64,000 nt of DNA from Chalara sp. BL73 (lineage: Eukaryota > Ascomycota > Leotiomycetes > Helotiales). The notes beneath the pieces were generated by a model, which saw only the letters and a list, made by a program, of their open reading frames with translations, did no database searches and was not told the origin of the DNA. The stretch spans positions 1 to 64,000 of the forward strand of contig CAKJVC010000099.1 in the NCBI GenBank assembly GCA_918026815.1, in the 5' to 3' direction. How positions within the stretch are numbered: position 1 is the first letter of the stretch; each line of letters opens with the position of its first letter. Below are positions 45,044 through 56,983 of this stretch, in pieces. A program made the position numbers and the translations under genes.

Positions 45044-48000
45044 AAGCTGAATTTTTTGAATTTTTTGAATGAAACTTGAATCGAATGAATCGAATATTCG
45101 TATGTACGATTCAAGGAATTCCGGCCTCTGATTCATCAGATTCAAAGCTTTTAAAAGTCGATTCGAAGGATTCATTGAATCGGCCTTAAATTCTTGACCT
45201 AAATATCTAATCTGACAGCACTTCCCTTATACCCAATTTGACAGCAATTCCCCATATTATTCGACTTGTAAATCTCTGTAAAAACAAGTCTTATGCCTTG
45301 TGTGTATAATCAAGCTGTCAGAGTAGCTATTGGAGTCGATGTTGGAGTTGTAGGGGCGGAGGGAGCGGGGATCGGAGGAATTGTAGTTGTCGAAGATCTA
45401 AGAGGATCGGACATGATGGTATCTGTGTTTTAATTTTGTTAGGAAATTGCATACAAATCAAGGACTAACTTACCCTCTGTCAACTGTCCTGCCACATTGT
45501 CAGGACGCCACAAAATACTGTTCTTTGGTGCTTGAATATCAAGCTCCATTGCCGCGTTAATCAAAGCTGTATCGATAGTATCTTCCGATTCGTACGCACT
45601 CCGTAAAAGGGTCAAGACTCGTACAGTTTCTGACTTCAACGAATGACGTCTGATACCGTACTCATCTCTGCAACCACTGAATAGTCGTTCAACGTCAACT
45701 TCTGAAGCAGAGCAGGGCAGCAGGTCTCTAGCTGCCGCGGCTAGACAAGGCCATTGGAAGGCATGCTCTTTCCACCAAACGCGTACGAAATCGGGAGAAT
45801 CGTTATTGCCCCAGTCCACAGGTGCCAACTGAAACCAGCGTTCAAGTTCTGCCTGGAGAGGTGCTGTACTCACTGTTACGTTCTGCTCGTGTTGTTTCTG
45901 TAAGGCCTTCCAACGTGCTACCGATAAACTGGCAGGACGAGTCTCTGGCAGAGCTGTAGATAATGGTGGAGCTATTACAGGAGTACCAGCAACGCCAGTT
46001 TGAGGCCATTCTCTCTTGAAATATCTTTGAACGGCTAAGAGAATCGAATCAGCCTTGTCTGGCATCATATCCTTGATCAACGACGTGCGGCAGCGAGGAT
46101 CAAGAATATGAGTAGCGTACAGCATAGTATGCTTTTCCAGCTTCCTGATGTACTTCACGTGCTTCCTTTTGCCCTGCTCAAAAGCAACGCGAATTGATTG
46201 GTCAAGCTGTAAATAGATGCCAGAGCCGGTTGTAACCTTCTCCATCAAGTCGTCCAAATCCCAGTACAACTCCAAGCTTCGTACAATTGACGGCATTGCT
46301 TCTGAAACGCGAAGAGTGATCTCTTTAAAAGGTGCTAGCACGTGCGCAAGTTGGGTCAGAGACACAATCTCTTCAGCGGTAAGCAAGAGACACTTGACTT
46401 GAGAGTGAGAGTTGCAAAAGTCACTATATTCGGCTTCGAGTTCGAGGTACTGAACAATCATATCATAAGCAGAATTCCAACGCGTATCGACGTCATAAAT
46501 TGGCTTCCGATTCGATGCTCGTGGTAGCTTCGCCCAGTCTTCCTCTCTCTGCGAACTCCGTAAAATCCAGAGGTTGAGAAATCTGACTTTGGCAATAGCG
46601 CTGCGACTGTTATCCTTAGGGATGACGTAGTCGGCGCTTTTGAAAGTTTTCTCCCATGAATCTAAAGTCTTCTTTGCTTCAATAGCAGAGCCAGCTTTAA
46701 GGGAGGAAAGAACGTCTTTGCAGATCAGATTGATCACGTGAGCAAGACAACGAATGAAGCTTAACTTTCCATGGAACCGCATTCGAGGTCGTACAGGAGA
46801 AGGCCGGTCGTCGTACTCTTCTCTCAAGCGTTGAAAAAGGTGGTAGCAAAGGGTGCCGTTGTTGGTAGCGTTGTCCCCCGTGATAGCAAAGGGCTTGTGT
46901 TTCAGCTTTAACTCCTCCAAGAGCTTTATGGTGATCTCTGCCAGACGTTCTCCAGTGTGTTCCCCTTCAACCTGTATGAATTCGAGCACCTCCTCTCTCT
47001 CTTCGAAGTCTGGAGTATACCAATGGCCGATAATTGCGAAGATCGGCTTTCGATTCGGACTAGTCCACATGTCGAAGGTGAAGGAGATCGAGACGCAATT
47101 GATATCAAGATCGTACCGTAACTTGTCGCGGCGAACTAGGAAATCGTCGTAGATATGGTGCCGTAGAGTTACTCGATTCTTGTAGGCACATTGGTTTCCG
47201 TGCGCAAGAAACATCTCTTGAAACTCCTTGGTTTCAATTGTAGAAAATGGCTGCCGAGTCTTCACAAACCAACGACGTGTAGACTCTCTAGCAGTGAGTC
47301 TGGCTCGCGGCATTGGCTTACCACTCCAACCATCAAGTTCCGTATAATCGCCGCCGCCGATAGCATCAGAATAGCCGTGGATTCGTGCAAAGTGAGAGTT
47401 CTTCGTGATGCCGTGGGCCTTCAAATGCTTGTCCATTTAGGTGACTCCTCTACGGTTTGACTCCAGAACGACGTATTTTTGGCCCAACTGACTAGAGGCT
47501 AAACACCTCTTACAATGCCACTTATACTCTTGAAGAACCTTGGGTCCGGGGCTATCCTTTGTCTCTGTGTAAAAGACGCCAGGACGGAGTTCGCAGTGCA
47601 TATACCAATACACGTGGCTACTCTTGTCTCTCTTCCTCTTCTCAATCTTCTCTCTACCAAGGGCCCATTTCTTGATAGCATCTATCTTCTCATCCTCTGT
47701 CATTCTAGTATTCGCAAATTCGGGTTCGGGGACGTCAACAACAATCGTATCTTCGTCATCGGAATCCTGGTATTCATCACTGCCAGGAGGGGGATCATTC
47801 GCAGGAGGGTTTGCTGTAGGGTTTGCCCCTGGAAAGAGTATAATTGGAGGAACCGCCGGGCGCAGAGTGTTCGAAGGGATGATCTCATTTCGCTCAATGT
47901 TGTTGTAGTTATGTGGGACGAGGCCTTCACGGCGAGGACGAGGTGCAAAGAACGACGCAGAAGGAGTAGGAGTAGGCTTTCTATCTCTCGTACGTTGAGG

Positions 48001-48300
48001 TGGCATTCTATATATATTAGTTATTAGAATCATGGGATTTGGAAGAGACGTTGTTACTTGACGTTTCAGTCCGAAAAACATGCACTCTCGAGAATTGTCG
48101 AAACGCACCGTAATAACAACACAGTAGTGTCCAAATGATTTATGGATATCAATTCAATGGGTAAAGGAGGGCAAATATCCGTAAAAAGTATCTGAATGAA
48201 TAAAATTTTAGTGGTGTTGTTGGTGAGAGAAGAGAGAGAGTTGGAGTAAAAAAGCGTGTTTTACTTCAAAACGCGCTAAGCGTTCGATGGATCACAACAC
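45029..48300 (-). mobile_element. hAT-type DNA transposon (right end undefined)
   Basis: Its left terminus is TAGGGCTGGCAATTGAAGC at about 45029, abutting the ankyrin array. Just inside are many AATCGAA and TTGAAT repeats, a typical hAT subterminal region. It carries a transposase on the minus strand. The matching inverted repeat was not found to the right of the gene up to 50 kb, so that end is lost or diverged. The right limit given is nominal. Confidence 0.75.
45439..48006 (-). pseudogene. hAT transposase, one in-frame stop inside the BED zinc finger
   Basis: The likely ATG is at 48006 (MPPQRTRDRK). The N-terminus is Pro-rich, then acidic (EYQDSDDEDTIVVD), then a BED-type finger starting WHCKRCLASS. 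A single TAA at 47439-47437 lies between RRGVT and MDKHLKAHGI, that is, inside the finger before its two His. The same frame then continues for 665 residues with the RNase H-like DDE core (FTFDMWTS, AITGDNATNNG, CLAHVINLICKD) and the C-terminal hAT dimerisation domain (SASEVDVERLFSG). One base change separates this from a complete frame of about 855 residues. Re-initiation at 47436 would give a protein lacking most of its DNA-binding finger. Confidence 0.9.
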
Positions 48301-49096
48301 CCAATATACCTTACTTCACTACTTTATGCTACAATATTCTGAGATCTAATTAGATAAGAACGTGTAGCTAGGTTACTTGTACCTTATTCTCAAATTTGGT
48401 GCAATTTGAAGGCAAAAATATAAGTGCATCAAGTTGGTTCAAGAAATGTCTAGCATTAACATATAACTTTTCTCTAGAAATCTAGAAAAATTTACTCAAC
48501 ACTTAATTATTGTTCAAACTGAATGAAAATTGATTCCCTCGAAAGCTGCTAACTTGAATATTCATAATTTAAAACAGTATAGTTATAACTCTTGAATTGC
48601 GACGGTGAGAAATTATTGAAGTTTGGAAAACCGCAGTCATTCGGACATGGAAAACATTATTATAAACAATGCAAACTTACCGTTCTCCAAACTGTATAAA
48701 AATATAGATGAGAGTCTATATAGGTATAAGTAATATCATATCATTCCTACAGCCCGCTCGGACTAGTATGTGGTTGGTGTTATAGTGATATATGTCGAAA
48801 AGAAGGGGTAAAATGGGGGGTCAAAATCGTCACTTGTCTGCCAAAACTCGAATATTACTCCAAATAACTTGGTAATAGCATCATTTGAAAGCCACAATAC
48901 GGTATATTTAGAATGCTGGAGCATAATAGTATCGGCTGCGAGGAAGCTTAAAAATTCGTGAAGTGTAGAGTTGGATGGCGGGGTAGCGTTCGTGACGTCG
49001 AACTGCTCCGGGGCCCATATTACCCCACACGTGACGCGGGATTACATTGTACCGATCGATTCAAAACCCTATGAATTGAACCCTGAATGAATCTGT

Positions 49097-49139
49097 ACAT
49101 GGGTGCCAGCCTGCAGCTCACACGAAGCCTTCGAAATTA
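49097..49139 (+). repeat. Dispersed 43-bp repeat, copy 2
   Basis: ACATGGGTGCCAGCCTGCAG followed by CTCACACGAAGCCTTCGAAA, one of three same-orientation copies (43250-43292, here, and 49251-49293). It differs from the others at one or two positions only. Confidence 0.85.
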
Positions 49140-49250
49140 GAAAACATGGCACGTGATAATAAAATGAAACCGGAACAACAGAGCCCCTAGCGCCCGAAAA
49201 AACGGAACCACTAAAGGCCGAACCCACTGCGCTCTCTTCTCTTCGAAGGC

Positions 49251-49293
49251 ACATGGGTGCCAGCCTGCGGCTCACACGAAGCCTTCGAAATTG
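49251..49293 (+). repeat. Dispersed 43-bp repeat, copy 3, within a hairpin
   Basis: Here the repeat's GCCTTCGAA (49281-49289) pairs with TTCGAAGGC immediately upstream (49242-49250), giving a perfect 9-bp stem. Copy 2 starts 154 bp earlier. Confidence 0.85.
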
Positions 49294-49859
49294 GAATTTT
49301 AGAATAGAAAGACGTGATAGATGGTTAGTAGGATTGATAAAGTGTTAGGTAGTTGCACGGTTATAGTAGTAGTAACATTAGCGAACACTTCATAAATGCC
49401 TCAGCAAGCAGTTGGGATAATATGAAGAGCTTTCTGGGGGAGAGGTTGAATGGGTAGAGGGGTTTACCCGAAGAAACGAATCCGTCTCTAATGACTCGAG
49501 CTTTATATAAGCAATCTTGCATTCCGCCCTTCGCATACTCATCATAAACGCCGGTGGAATCGTCTCAGCATCTGGTAAATTCTACCCAAAAAAATTGGTG
49601 ATAGCTTGCAGACCGGAGGAAGCCCAAATAGCCAGTTGTAACGGCGGATTAGGGGAATCGCCTAACGTAACTGTCCTACGGGTGTCAACCATGGTAGTGA
49701 TAACGTCGTAATAAACTTATTGAGTGAAAGTAATAAATGGGATTATCATAAGTAGTAAAAGAAACAGTAATCAAGAAAGAGGTATATGGGGTATAAGCGC
49801 CTACGCAATAGAGGTACAGTCAACGAAAAAGCAATATATGAAACAATGAGCAGTGATAT

Positions 49860-49881
49860 GGAGCTAGGGGGCCCTAGCTCC
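49860..49881. repeat. 22-bp palindrome (10-bp arms)
   Basis: GGAGCTAGGG, two G, then CCCTAGCTCC. It lies about 175 bp downstream of the Helitron protein stop codon (minus strand). Confidence 0.85.
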
Positions 49882-50056
49882 AAGTGTATCAGAAAGCTCG
49901 CAGCAAATGCCTAAACAGTAAGGAAAAGGGATATATCATATCTCCGTGAACAAAAGACTAATTCCGAAGCAGATATAATACATGAAATGAAACGCAGAAT
50001 GATACTACAGGTTAAGAGATTCAGCCCACAAGCCAATTGTCTGTTGCTCCATACGC

Positions 50057-53000
50057 TCAAGCCTTAAGCCTTGAAAGCTCGACCCGAAGATCCATGTGAG
50101 GAGAGCCGGAAACATCAGCAAGTGTAATTGGCTCTCGTAACCACACCCCAGCCAGGGTTCTCAGTCTTCCGAGCTGGACATTCATAGAAGTCCATTTCTT
50201 ATGCTGGTCCACACCTCGCTGCGCATGAAACCGCAGATCTAGAACGAGGCTGCCAAACGTGCCTCCCTGACACTTGTAGTCTGTGATTGCAAACCCAAGC
50301 GTTAATGGGACCTGATGCCGGTTAAACGGCAATCCTGGCATGCTAGGGATTTCCCCTCTCATTTGCACCGGGAAAATAGGAACAAGTGCATCGGGCAAAC
50401 CAGAGAATGACAGGGTGTGATCATGAGCAGGTCGGACAAGAACACATAATAGCGGCGCTGTGCATAGAACATATTGGTCGTCGAGTTCCACCCATGAAGC
50501 TACGGAAAGGGTCAGTGAGAATTCTAGAAGAGAGCTCTGCGCATACCTCGAACGTCTCTATCTAAGATGACTTCCTCTGCAGACCCTGTCATGCCATTAA
50601 CTAGCCCTGCACTGGTGTTCGTATTCTGTAGAAGCATGACAGGCATTCCCTTAGTAAAAGCAAAGAACCCTGGACCTTTAAGATGCTGTACTTCACCGAC
50701 CTGGAACATCAATTTGAGAAGGGTTGCAGGGTCAACGTTGGATATAGCTGGAGCGTCGTGTTTTGCCGGAAAGAGGTAGATCTTTTGGCCTCGGGTCTTC
50801 GCAAACGTCTGGAGATGTGATAGATTAACTTCTTCTCGTAGGCGGTTTACTCGTATAACTGATCGGTCTGGCGGAGTCTCCCCATTTGCAACTCTGGCAG
50901 CGACGGTACATGAGTTGAGAGTCGCAACATCATCCTCCGTCAGGGTGGCAGACCGAGCTCTCTGGAGTAGGTCCTGAAAGCGAAGATCCTCTGCTTGACG
51001 CATCTGCTCTGTCAAGAACATCACCCGCGTGAAATGACCTCAGATATCTTTGGCTGATTTTAAGACTGCTACGTCGCTGATATTCTGACTCCATATCGCA
51101 TGACCACGGACTGGCTTGAACTGATTGAAATCTCCTAACAAGATCACAATAGGTATACCACCGAAGACAGTGTCAGATGACCGATTCACATCCCAGATGG
51201 TGTTACACCGATCGTTTAGCTGGACCAGGTTTTCGAGGCTGACCATACTGACTTCATCGATAATAAAGATCTTCTTGTGAGATAGTCGAGATTTCGTAGC
51301 TTGTCCTACGGGCTGGTTACCAAACAAGCCGAGAGCAGAATGATAAGTCGCACCGCCGATATTAGAAGCAGCTGCACCAGTAGAAGCTGTCAAGAGGACA
51401 TCATCTTCCTTGCGTATAATTGAAAGACCAAAAATAAACGCCTTGATTAGATGAGTCTTGCCAACCCCTCCAACACCGCCAAGGTAAAGTAAGAATTGAT
51501 CGCGAACGGAGTTGATGTCGATAGGCTGTAGAATGCGGAGAAAAAGGGCTCTAACAACCATAGTCTGCTTTTGGTTTAACGGGTAATGGCGAGTAATGAG
51601 GCCAAGCAAAGAATCGACCGTTGGATCGCCTTGGAATGAAGCTTGCAAGACTGGAAGGGAAGCTATAGATTCTGTAGGGTAGCTGAGAACTGGAACGAGG
51701 GCAGCGTGAGGATCTTGAGGAGTGAGCATATGCAACACTTCAGAACCCGAAGGTTCTTGGTCCTTATAGGCTCTTAGCTCCTTGACCCAAGTCTTAACCA
51801 CAGAATTGGCTTGGAATCGCGGGCCAAGCAGTGGAGGATTTAGCAACATTCGCAGTGAGGATACGCCATTATTGCTAATACCAGGGAAAGCTAGAGCAGC
51901 TTGAAGCAAATTGTTGTCTGTCGGATGTAATGTAGCGAAATCGACGTCAATATTAGCTTCCTCGTCGTCATTATAGAGATCTTGGTCCACAGTCTCGAGG
52001 TAATCGTCAAACTCTATACCACGCTCTTTCCGGTCTTGATCGGCGGCCTCTTTACTTCGTCGAAGCAGCATAATATTCTCAGACAGCTGGACCAGGTAAG
52101 GGGGGAGCGAGTGAACAAGAAGGTTCCAAAGCCAAGTATTCTTATATTCCGAAGCCTGAAGAGAATCAAGTCGGTGCCCTCGGAAATCGCGGCGAAGCTT
52201 GTCCCATGGATAGAACAGGCCTAGCAGAACCTCATGTACTTCATCCTGAGTCGTCATAGTAGCGTCGAGAATACTGTTATCCCGTTCAGACATAGACGTA
52301 AAGCTACCACACAAGGACGGCGTCCTTAAGGTCTTCGCAGATCCAACAGAGACTTGAATATGAGTAGAGTGTAGCGGGTTTGATGTTTCGAAAGGGAAGC
52401 AAAGAACCCGACCGCTAGCACCCTTGAAAGTCTGTACAAAGATCTGCGAGGCGTATTCATAGAAGCATAGATGTCCTAGCCTAGCTCCCCGCTGTTCGTA
52501 ATTCTCGTACAAAGAAGGGCGGCGGGTACGGCCATCAAAGCTGATGTATTGATCTGCTGTTTCGGCTGGCTCTTCTAAGCTCTGATTTAACAAGTCGTTC
52601 AGCGCCTTCCGGAAATGAACTTTGACCCAGTGAAAGTTGATCGTAACAGATTTGTCACCCTTTGGGACGTATGCAGAAGGTTGCCCAAGCAGGAAGTGAG
52701 CTACTGCAGGAGCACCAACCTCCGCGTCCTTCGTAAAGCGGTTATAGGCCTTCAAAGCAAACTTGGACATATCAAGTGGAGGTAGGGCCGGTAATCCACT
52801 GTCCTCCGCAGCCTTAGCCTCAGCAGCCTCTTGAGCCTTCTTAAGTATCGCAGCAGCAAGTACAAGCTGCCCTCGGTCGGTCTGAGCTTTGGTCGCATAA
52901 TTCGTCATGTAGTAGACGGCGGCGAGGACTTTTGGAGAGGAAGGTGTAAAGTTGACATCATGGTTGCACCTTATTGCCGATGAAATAACAGGGTTGTACT

Positions 53001-54075
53001 TGTTGACAAACTGATGGTTCCTCTCCATCCGTATGTATCCCTCCTCAGTAACGACGGACTCTGGAACAAGTGGCCTTGGGAAGAGGAACCTGCACAACTG
53101 AAAGAGCGATAGACGCTGTGTGTTATGGATCTGCTGCGTGTCCTCAACATCCGTGGCCATTCCTTCGGACTGCACAGTCGGTACGATCGTTGAGCGAGCT
53201 CTCATACCCTTCCTTTGGTATTTGGTACAGGTATTGGTGTGGGTATGCATCTGGACTCGGGCGGCCACGTTATTCGAGTCAGTGTCGAGAGCCTCCTGGA
53301 ATTGAGCAAGGGACATATCATCTGGCATAGTAAAGACGGCAGTCCCAGGAGTCTCCGATGCGAACTGCTGGCCAAGACTAATATCAACCGTTTCCTTAAT
53401 GATCGATCGAATGTAGGTGAGTACTCGATCCTTGAAGGCAGAGTCGGACGTAAGCCTCTGAGATAAGCTGGCAGCGCCAAAGTTCCCGGCAAGCCAGGCA
53501 AACCCGTGCAGGTGTAACATCATCCGTGTTGTAGACTCGACTACTCCGAAGTGAGAAGTAGCAGTACCAAAGATTCCTGGCTCCTTCGAGAGGGTCCTAA
53601 AGAAGCAGTCGAAGAAGGCGGTAACAATGACGTGGAAGTACTGTGCCACGAGACTTGGATTCTTCAGCGTCATCTGCAAGAGTGACGACTTCACCCCTGT
53701 GCCATCTAGTGGTACCTCCTCACCAGCAAGCTTCACAACAAAGATATTGCCTATATCTTTGGGATTAAGTGTAAACCATACGAGGGGGATCCCTAGCCGA
53801 CCGATCTTCCCGAATATGAGGTTCTGGAACCTCATCTTCTCTCCAAATGATTCTGGGTTGAACGATGATATGATTCTCATATTGGTGATAAGACTGTAGA
53901 TAGAGGGGTTGGAGATCTTCTCCCCGCTCTTAAATTCTTCAGCAGCGCGGTGGAGATCGTCACCTGACAATCTGGCAATATCCGTAGTAGCTTTGGCCCA
54001 ATAACCGTTCTTAACCTGGAGGTAATTACCAAAGGTAGCTTGTCGGATAAGAATCAAATCGTAGATATAAAACAT
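50057..54075 (-). pseudogene. Helitron Rep-helicase, N-terminally truncated, one in-frame stop
   Basis: Rolling-circle transposon protein. Rep endonuclease part: HUH-type pair in MLHLHGFAWL and the two-tyrosine motif in VYYMTNYATK. Pif1-like helicase part: Walker A GGVGGVGKTHL, Walker B IFIIDEVSM, GDFNQFKPV, then LTEQMRQ and ITDYKCQGGTF (motifs IV and V). A TGA at 51042-51040 interrupts the frame between KDI and GHFTRV; the same frame continues, so a single CGA-to-TGA change is likely. An intron 50546-50500 (47 nt, GT-AG) joins DRDVR to ASWVELDD; the stop is at 50057. At the other end the frame begins within the Helitron-like N domain (LQVKNGYWAKATTD), so the first part of the protein is missing and is replaced by NLR sequence. 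No 5'-TC or 3'-CTRR terminus was fixed. Confidence 0.9.
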
Positions 54076-54098
54076 AAAGGTGTGATGCTGCGAGAAGC

Positions 54099-54968
54099 TT
54101 AGAAGATTAGAGAGGGTACAAGCGTGGGTATATAATACGTCAATTTAATCTCGACGGATACTAAGCCGTCAAATTCCTCTCGCGAAGGTAAGGCTGATAC
54201 GGGCGAAAGCATCTTAGCACACTTCTCATAGCAGTCATTAAATGCGTCGATGAATGCGCATTTATCTGTATAGATTTGACGCAGAAGATTGAAAAGTAAC
54301 CTGTGTATGGCTTGGCATTCGTGGATCATTGATTTGGAATGTTCCCGCAGTTTAAGCCACAGGGGAACCCCGCTGTGGAAGAACGGTAGAGGTTTGATGC
54401 CGCCTCCGTTAAATACGACTGGGATGATACCGTGATGCCCGTCCTCGTGAAGAGTTCGGATTTCGAGAAAGGCCAATTCTGTAAGCACATGATGAAAACC
54501 TTCTTGGTATTGGTATGTTCTCACGATTCTCTCTATCCCTTTTTTGACGTCATCAGTACTCCTAAGATCTCTTTTTGCACTAGTATAGAAGTCTTTGATG
54601 GCCTGGGTATATGCCTTCATGCGTATGTCCTCGTGGTAGCTTTGCAGAACCTCTGAGCAGCATAGGATGACTTTGTCAACCCTACTGATGTTGTCGACAC
54701 TCTCCGCATTGCCGCTCTTTGGTAGCAGGCAGAATTGGTTCGAGAGTACATCATGTGCAGTATCGTTGTCCTCGCGAGTAACCCAAGGTTCCAATGACAG
54801 TGATCGGTCGGAAATCACCTTCGATCGAAGGACGTTCAGCCAAAAGATTAGCTCTCGAGCCAATGCCGCATCTGCCTCTCCGATGGAAGGGTTATCGTGC
54901 GCATAGACGAGGAAAAAGGTAGGTGACTCTGCTTTAATGAATGCATCTGTATCTGCGAACTTTTCCAA
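54099..54968 (-). pseudogene. NLR-type N-terminal TIR-like domain fragment
   Basis: A 289-residue frame starting MEKFADTDAFIKAESPTFFL and including FFLVYAHDNPS, FWLNVLRSKV, DKVILCCSEVLQSY, FHHVLTELAFLEIR and GIIPVVFNGGG. I recognise this as the N-terminal effector-like domain placed before NB-ARC/NACHT in many fungal STAND proteins; the pattern resembles a TIR/SEFIR fold. The frame ends 23 bp before the Helitron frame begins, both on the minus strand. NB-ARC and repeats are absent, so this is a fragment. The open frame may simply reflect recent truncation. Confidence 0.65.
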
Positions 54969-55547
54969 TATCGTTTTGAAGAGTGTGGCAAGTACTATTA
55001 CTCTTCGTTAGAAAATGGTTCGATGCTACAGCCTTCTAAGAAACCCCAGAATTTGTAGCCTTCCTGATCAGAATGAAGATTTTCATACGTTCACTTTTCA
55101 CACCCTGCTTTGTTGAATGTAGATCAGGTGTCACCGCTACTTCATGGCTCGTAGACATCCCCATGGCCCCGGCTTTGACATCAGTAGTGTGTTGGTCGAG
55201 CTGAGGAGGCTCAGATGCTGGCGTTGGCAGAGCCAGAGCCAGGGCCACGATAAATAAATAAAAGTGGATACGCAATACTTTGTATGCGGGCAAAAGAGTC
55301 AAATGATCATTAACATGATGTTTTGCAAGATAATATCGAAGGTAGAAAGATCGCTGAAGGAAAAGATAAGGCAATCAATACTGCGCACGAGGCTGTAGCG
55401 ACACAAGGCCACCCGAAGCCTGCTTTGACTAGAGTCACGCCTCACGGAAGGGCTGCAAGCGCTGGTGGGTCGGGAGCACCCGGCCAGTGCACACTTTGCT
55501 TCTGGCATTTGATTCAAGGGAAAAAGGTTTTGACACCTTGTACGAAA
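54969..55547. other. Upstream flank of NLR fragment, no gene supported
   Basis: A 112-residue minus-strand frame (55374-55036) has a hydrophobic stretch (FYLFIVALALALPTP) but is covered by an open frame on the other strand. No domain recognised. Confidence 0.4.
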
Positions 55548-56098
55548 GGGGGTTTGCAAGATTGATGCAACGACCAGGGGGATAGCAGGGAGATTCTGCC
55601 ATTAAACTAAGCTATATACAGTATATCCTCATTGCCGCTCTAATAAGGAGTTTGAGCTCCCTTTCTGACGAGAACCTTTCTGATCCTTTGAGGCATAGAA
55701 TCGAAAAGTAAGATTCGACGGTTATAATTAACCAGTAATCTATTAGATTATTTGATTAATATGCTTACTCGTTACTAGTCGTAGCCCGCCGAGTTTCTTC
55801 GTAAATTAAAGTCGAGTTTTGCGGCCAAGTTTTAGCACCTGTTTTTTAGTTTATTTCCATGCAGTGACTTTATTAAGATTTAGGTTTTAGCGGCAGCAAA
55901 AATAGACTAACTGCGTTCTATTAAGCCAAAGAATCGTGATTTCTTTAAGGTCTTCCATTTGTAGCGTTCGCGGCCCGTTCTAAAGTACAGATGGATTGTT
56001 TTTATCGATAGTAGAGAGTGGTGGTGATGGAAGATGGTGGAATTAAAGCAGCGGTAGAATGGGCTCACCGCCTTGTTGCATCAATCTTGCAAACCCCC
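55548..56098. mobile_element. Possible MITE bounded by 24-bp inverted repeats
   Basis: GGGGGTTTGCAAGATTGATG plus CAAC at 55548-55571 recurs as its reverse complement at about 56074-56098. The 500-bp interior is AT-rich with no frame of note. Flanks are similar (CGAAA and CGAAG) but no clear target duplication is visible. The right end continues into a short hairpin, AAACCCCCGAAGGGGGTTT. Confidence 0.55.
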
Positions 56099-56110
56099 GA
56101 AGGGGGTTTA

Positions 56111-56640
56111 CAGTGGGTCTCGTACGCCCCTGTAAAGCGGTGAGGTGCTATCGAAGCTCGTGGAACCTATGCCCTCAACACCATATTAATGAATCTCCCT
56201 CTCTATTTACTACTAGCTAAGCATCAATTCAATGGCGTGGACACATGAAACCCCAACTCGTGTACGATTGCAAAACCCTTTTAAGTGAAGGGCTACTCAC
56301 TTCGCAGAGCTGCTCGAAAGCTCAATATTCCTGTCTCTTCAGCACAATACTTTGTTAATAAGCCTGATCGCCAGGCAAAGCCTCCTGGTGCTTCTCCGAA
56401 AGTCTCTCCCGAGCAAGTTGAAGAGATTATTAAGTAGTTTACTGGCCACTATAATCGTCGAACACTTTCTCTAAAGCAAATCCGCGAGCAGTTTAAGTTT
56501 GATTGTGCTGATATTACTCTCCTCCGAGCCTTTGAACGACACGGTTATTATTATCACGTCCCTGATTGTAAACCCTTTGTATCGAAAGCTAATAAACTCA
56601 AGCTTTTCATCGTGTTTTTGCGCCATACTTGAATATCGTT
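56111..56640 (+). mobile_element. Tc1-like transposon remnant (N-terminal half of transposase)
   Basis: After TA (56109-56110) the sequence CAGTGGGTCTCGTACGCC has the form of a Tc1-type terminus. An ATG at 56233 (MAWTHETPTRVRLQ) is followed, after a frame change, by RRAARKLNIPVSSAQYFVNK, then VSPEQVEEIIK, a TAG in place of Trp, and LKQIREQFKFDC, the paired helix-turn-helix region of fungal Tc1-like transposases. The reading ends near 56640, before the DDE core. The right terminus is missing. Confidence 0.75.
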
Positions 56641-56641
56641 C

Positions 56642-56983
56642 ATGAGTTTGGTTCTAAGATTCGAGACGGATTTCTTCGGCGAGATACATTTTATGGATAT
56701 GACTATAGCTATGCTACTAGTCCAACTAGGGTCGAATATCAGGTATTTCATGATTACGGTACAAATTAAAAGAAATACCAGATATCTACTAACTGTGATT
56801 CCAGAAGTTGCATACCTTCTTCAATACGTAGAAAAGAATGGCCGTGATCATGGTGATCCATGGTCCTTAAGACAAACAGGAATATATCAACAAATTGATG
56901 CTAAAAATCGGCAAGTCTGCTTGGATTTTCTTACAACTGTCACATTTTACAAGAGAGCAAGTAATGATAGCATTGAGTTCTGA
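56642..56983 (+). CDS. Fragment resembling fungal CorA-like membrane protein N-terminal region
   Basis: A 113-residue frame containing DPWSLRQTGIYQQID and then VCLDFLTT, a pattern I associate with fungal proteins that carry a CorA-type membrane domain at the C-terminus. Only this short part is present; the membrane part is absent. It overlaps the end of the HET fragment on the other strand. It could be a relic or chance similarity. Confidence 0.4.
   Translation: MSLVLRFETDFFGEIHFMDMTIAMLLVQLGSNIRYFMITVQIKRNTRYLLTVIPEVAYLLQYVEKNGRDHGDPWSLRQTGIYQQIDAKNRQVCLDFLTTVTFYKRASNDSIEF

Larger units (their letters stand above)
48301..50056. other. Intergenic, AT-rich; two copies of a 43-bp repeat and one palindrome
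   Basis: No gene recognised. The AT-rich part to about 48.9 kb may be the 5' part of the hAT element. Repeats are listed separately. Confidence 0.5.

Noticed and set aside
49860..49881. Palindrome as the Helitron 3' hairpin
   Set aside because: On the minus strand it is not followed within about 15 bases by a CTRR end, so it does not meet the Helitron 3' definition.
55036..55374. 112-codon minus-strand frame with hydrophobic stretch as a secreted or membrane protein
   Set aside because: Open frames occur on both strands here, there is no recognised domain, and the hydrophobic part is not at the N-terminus.
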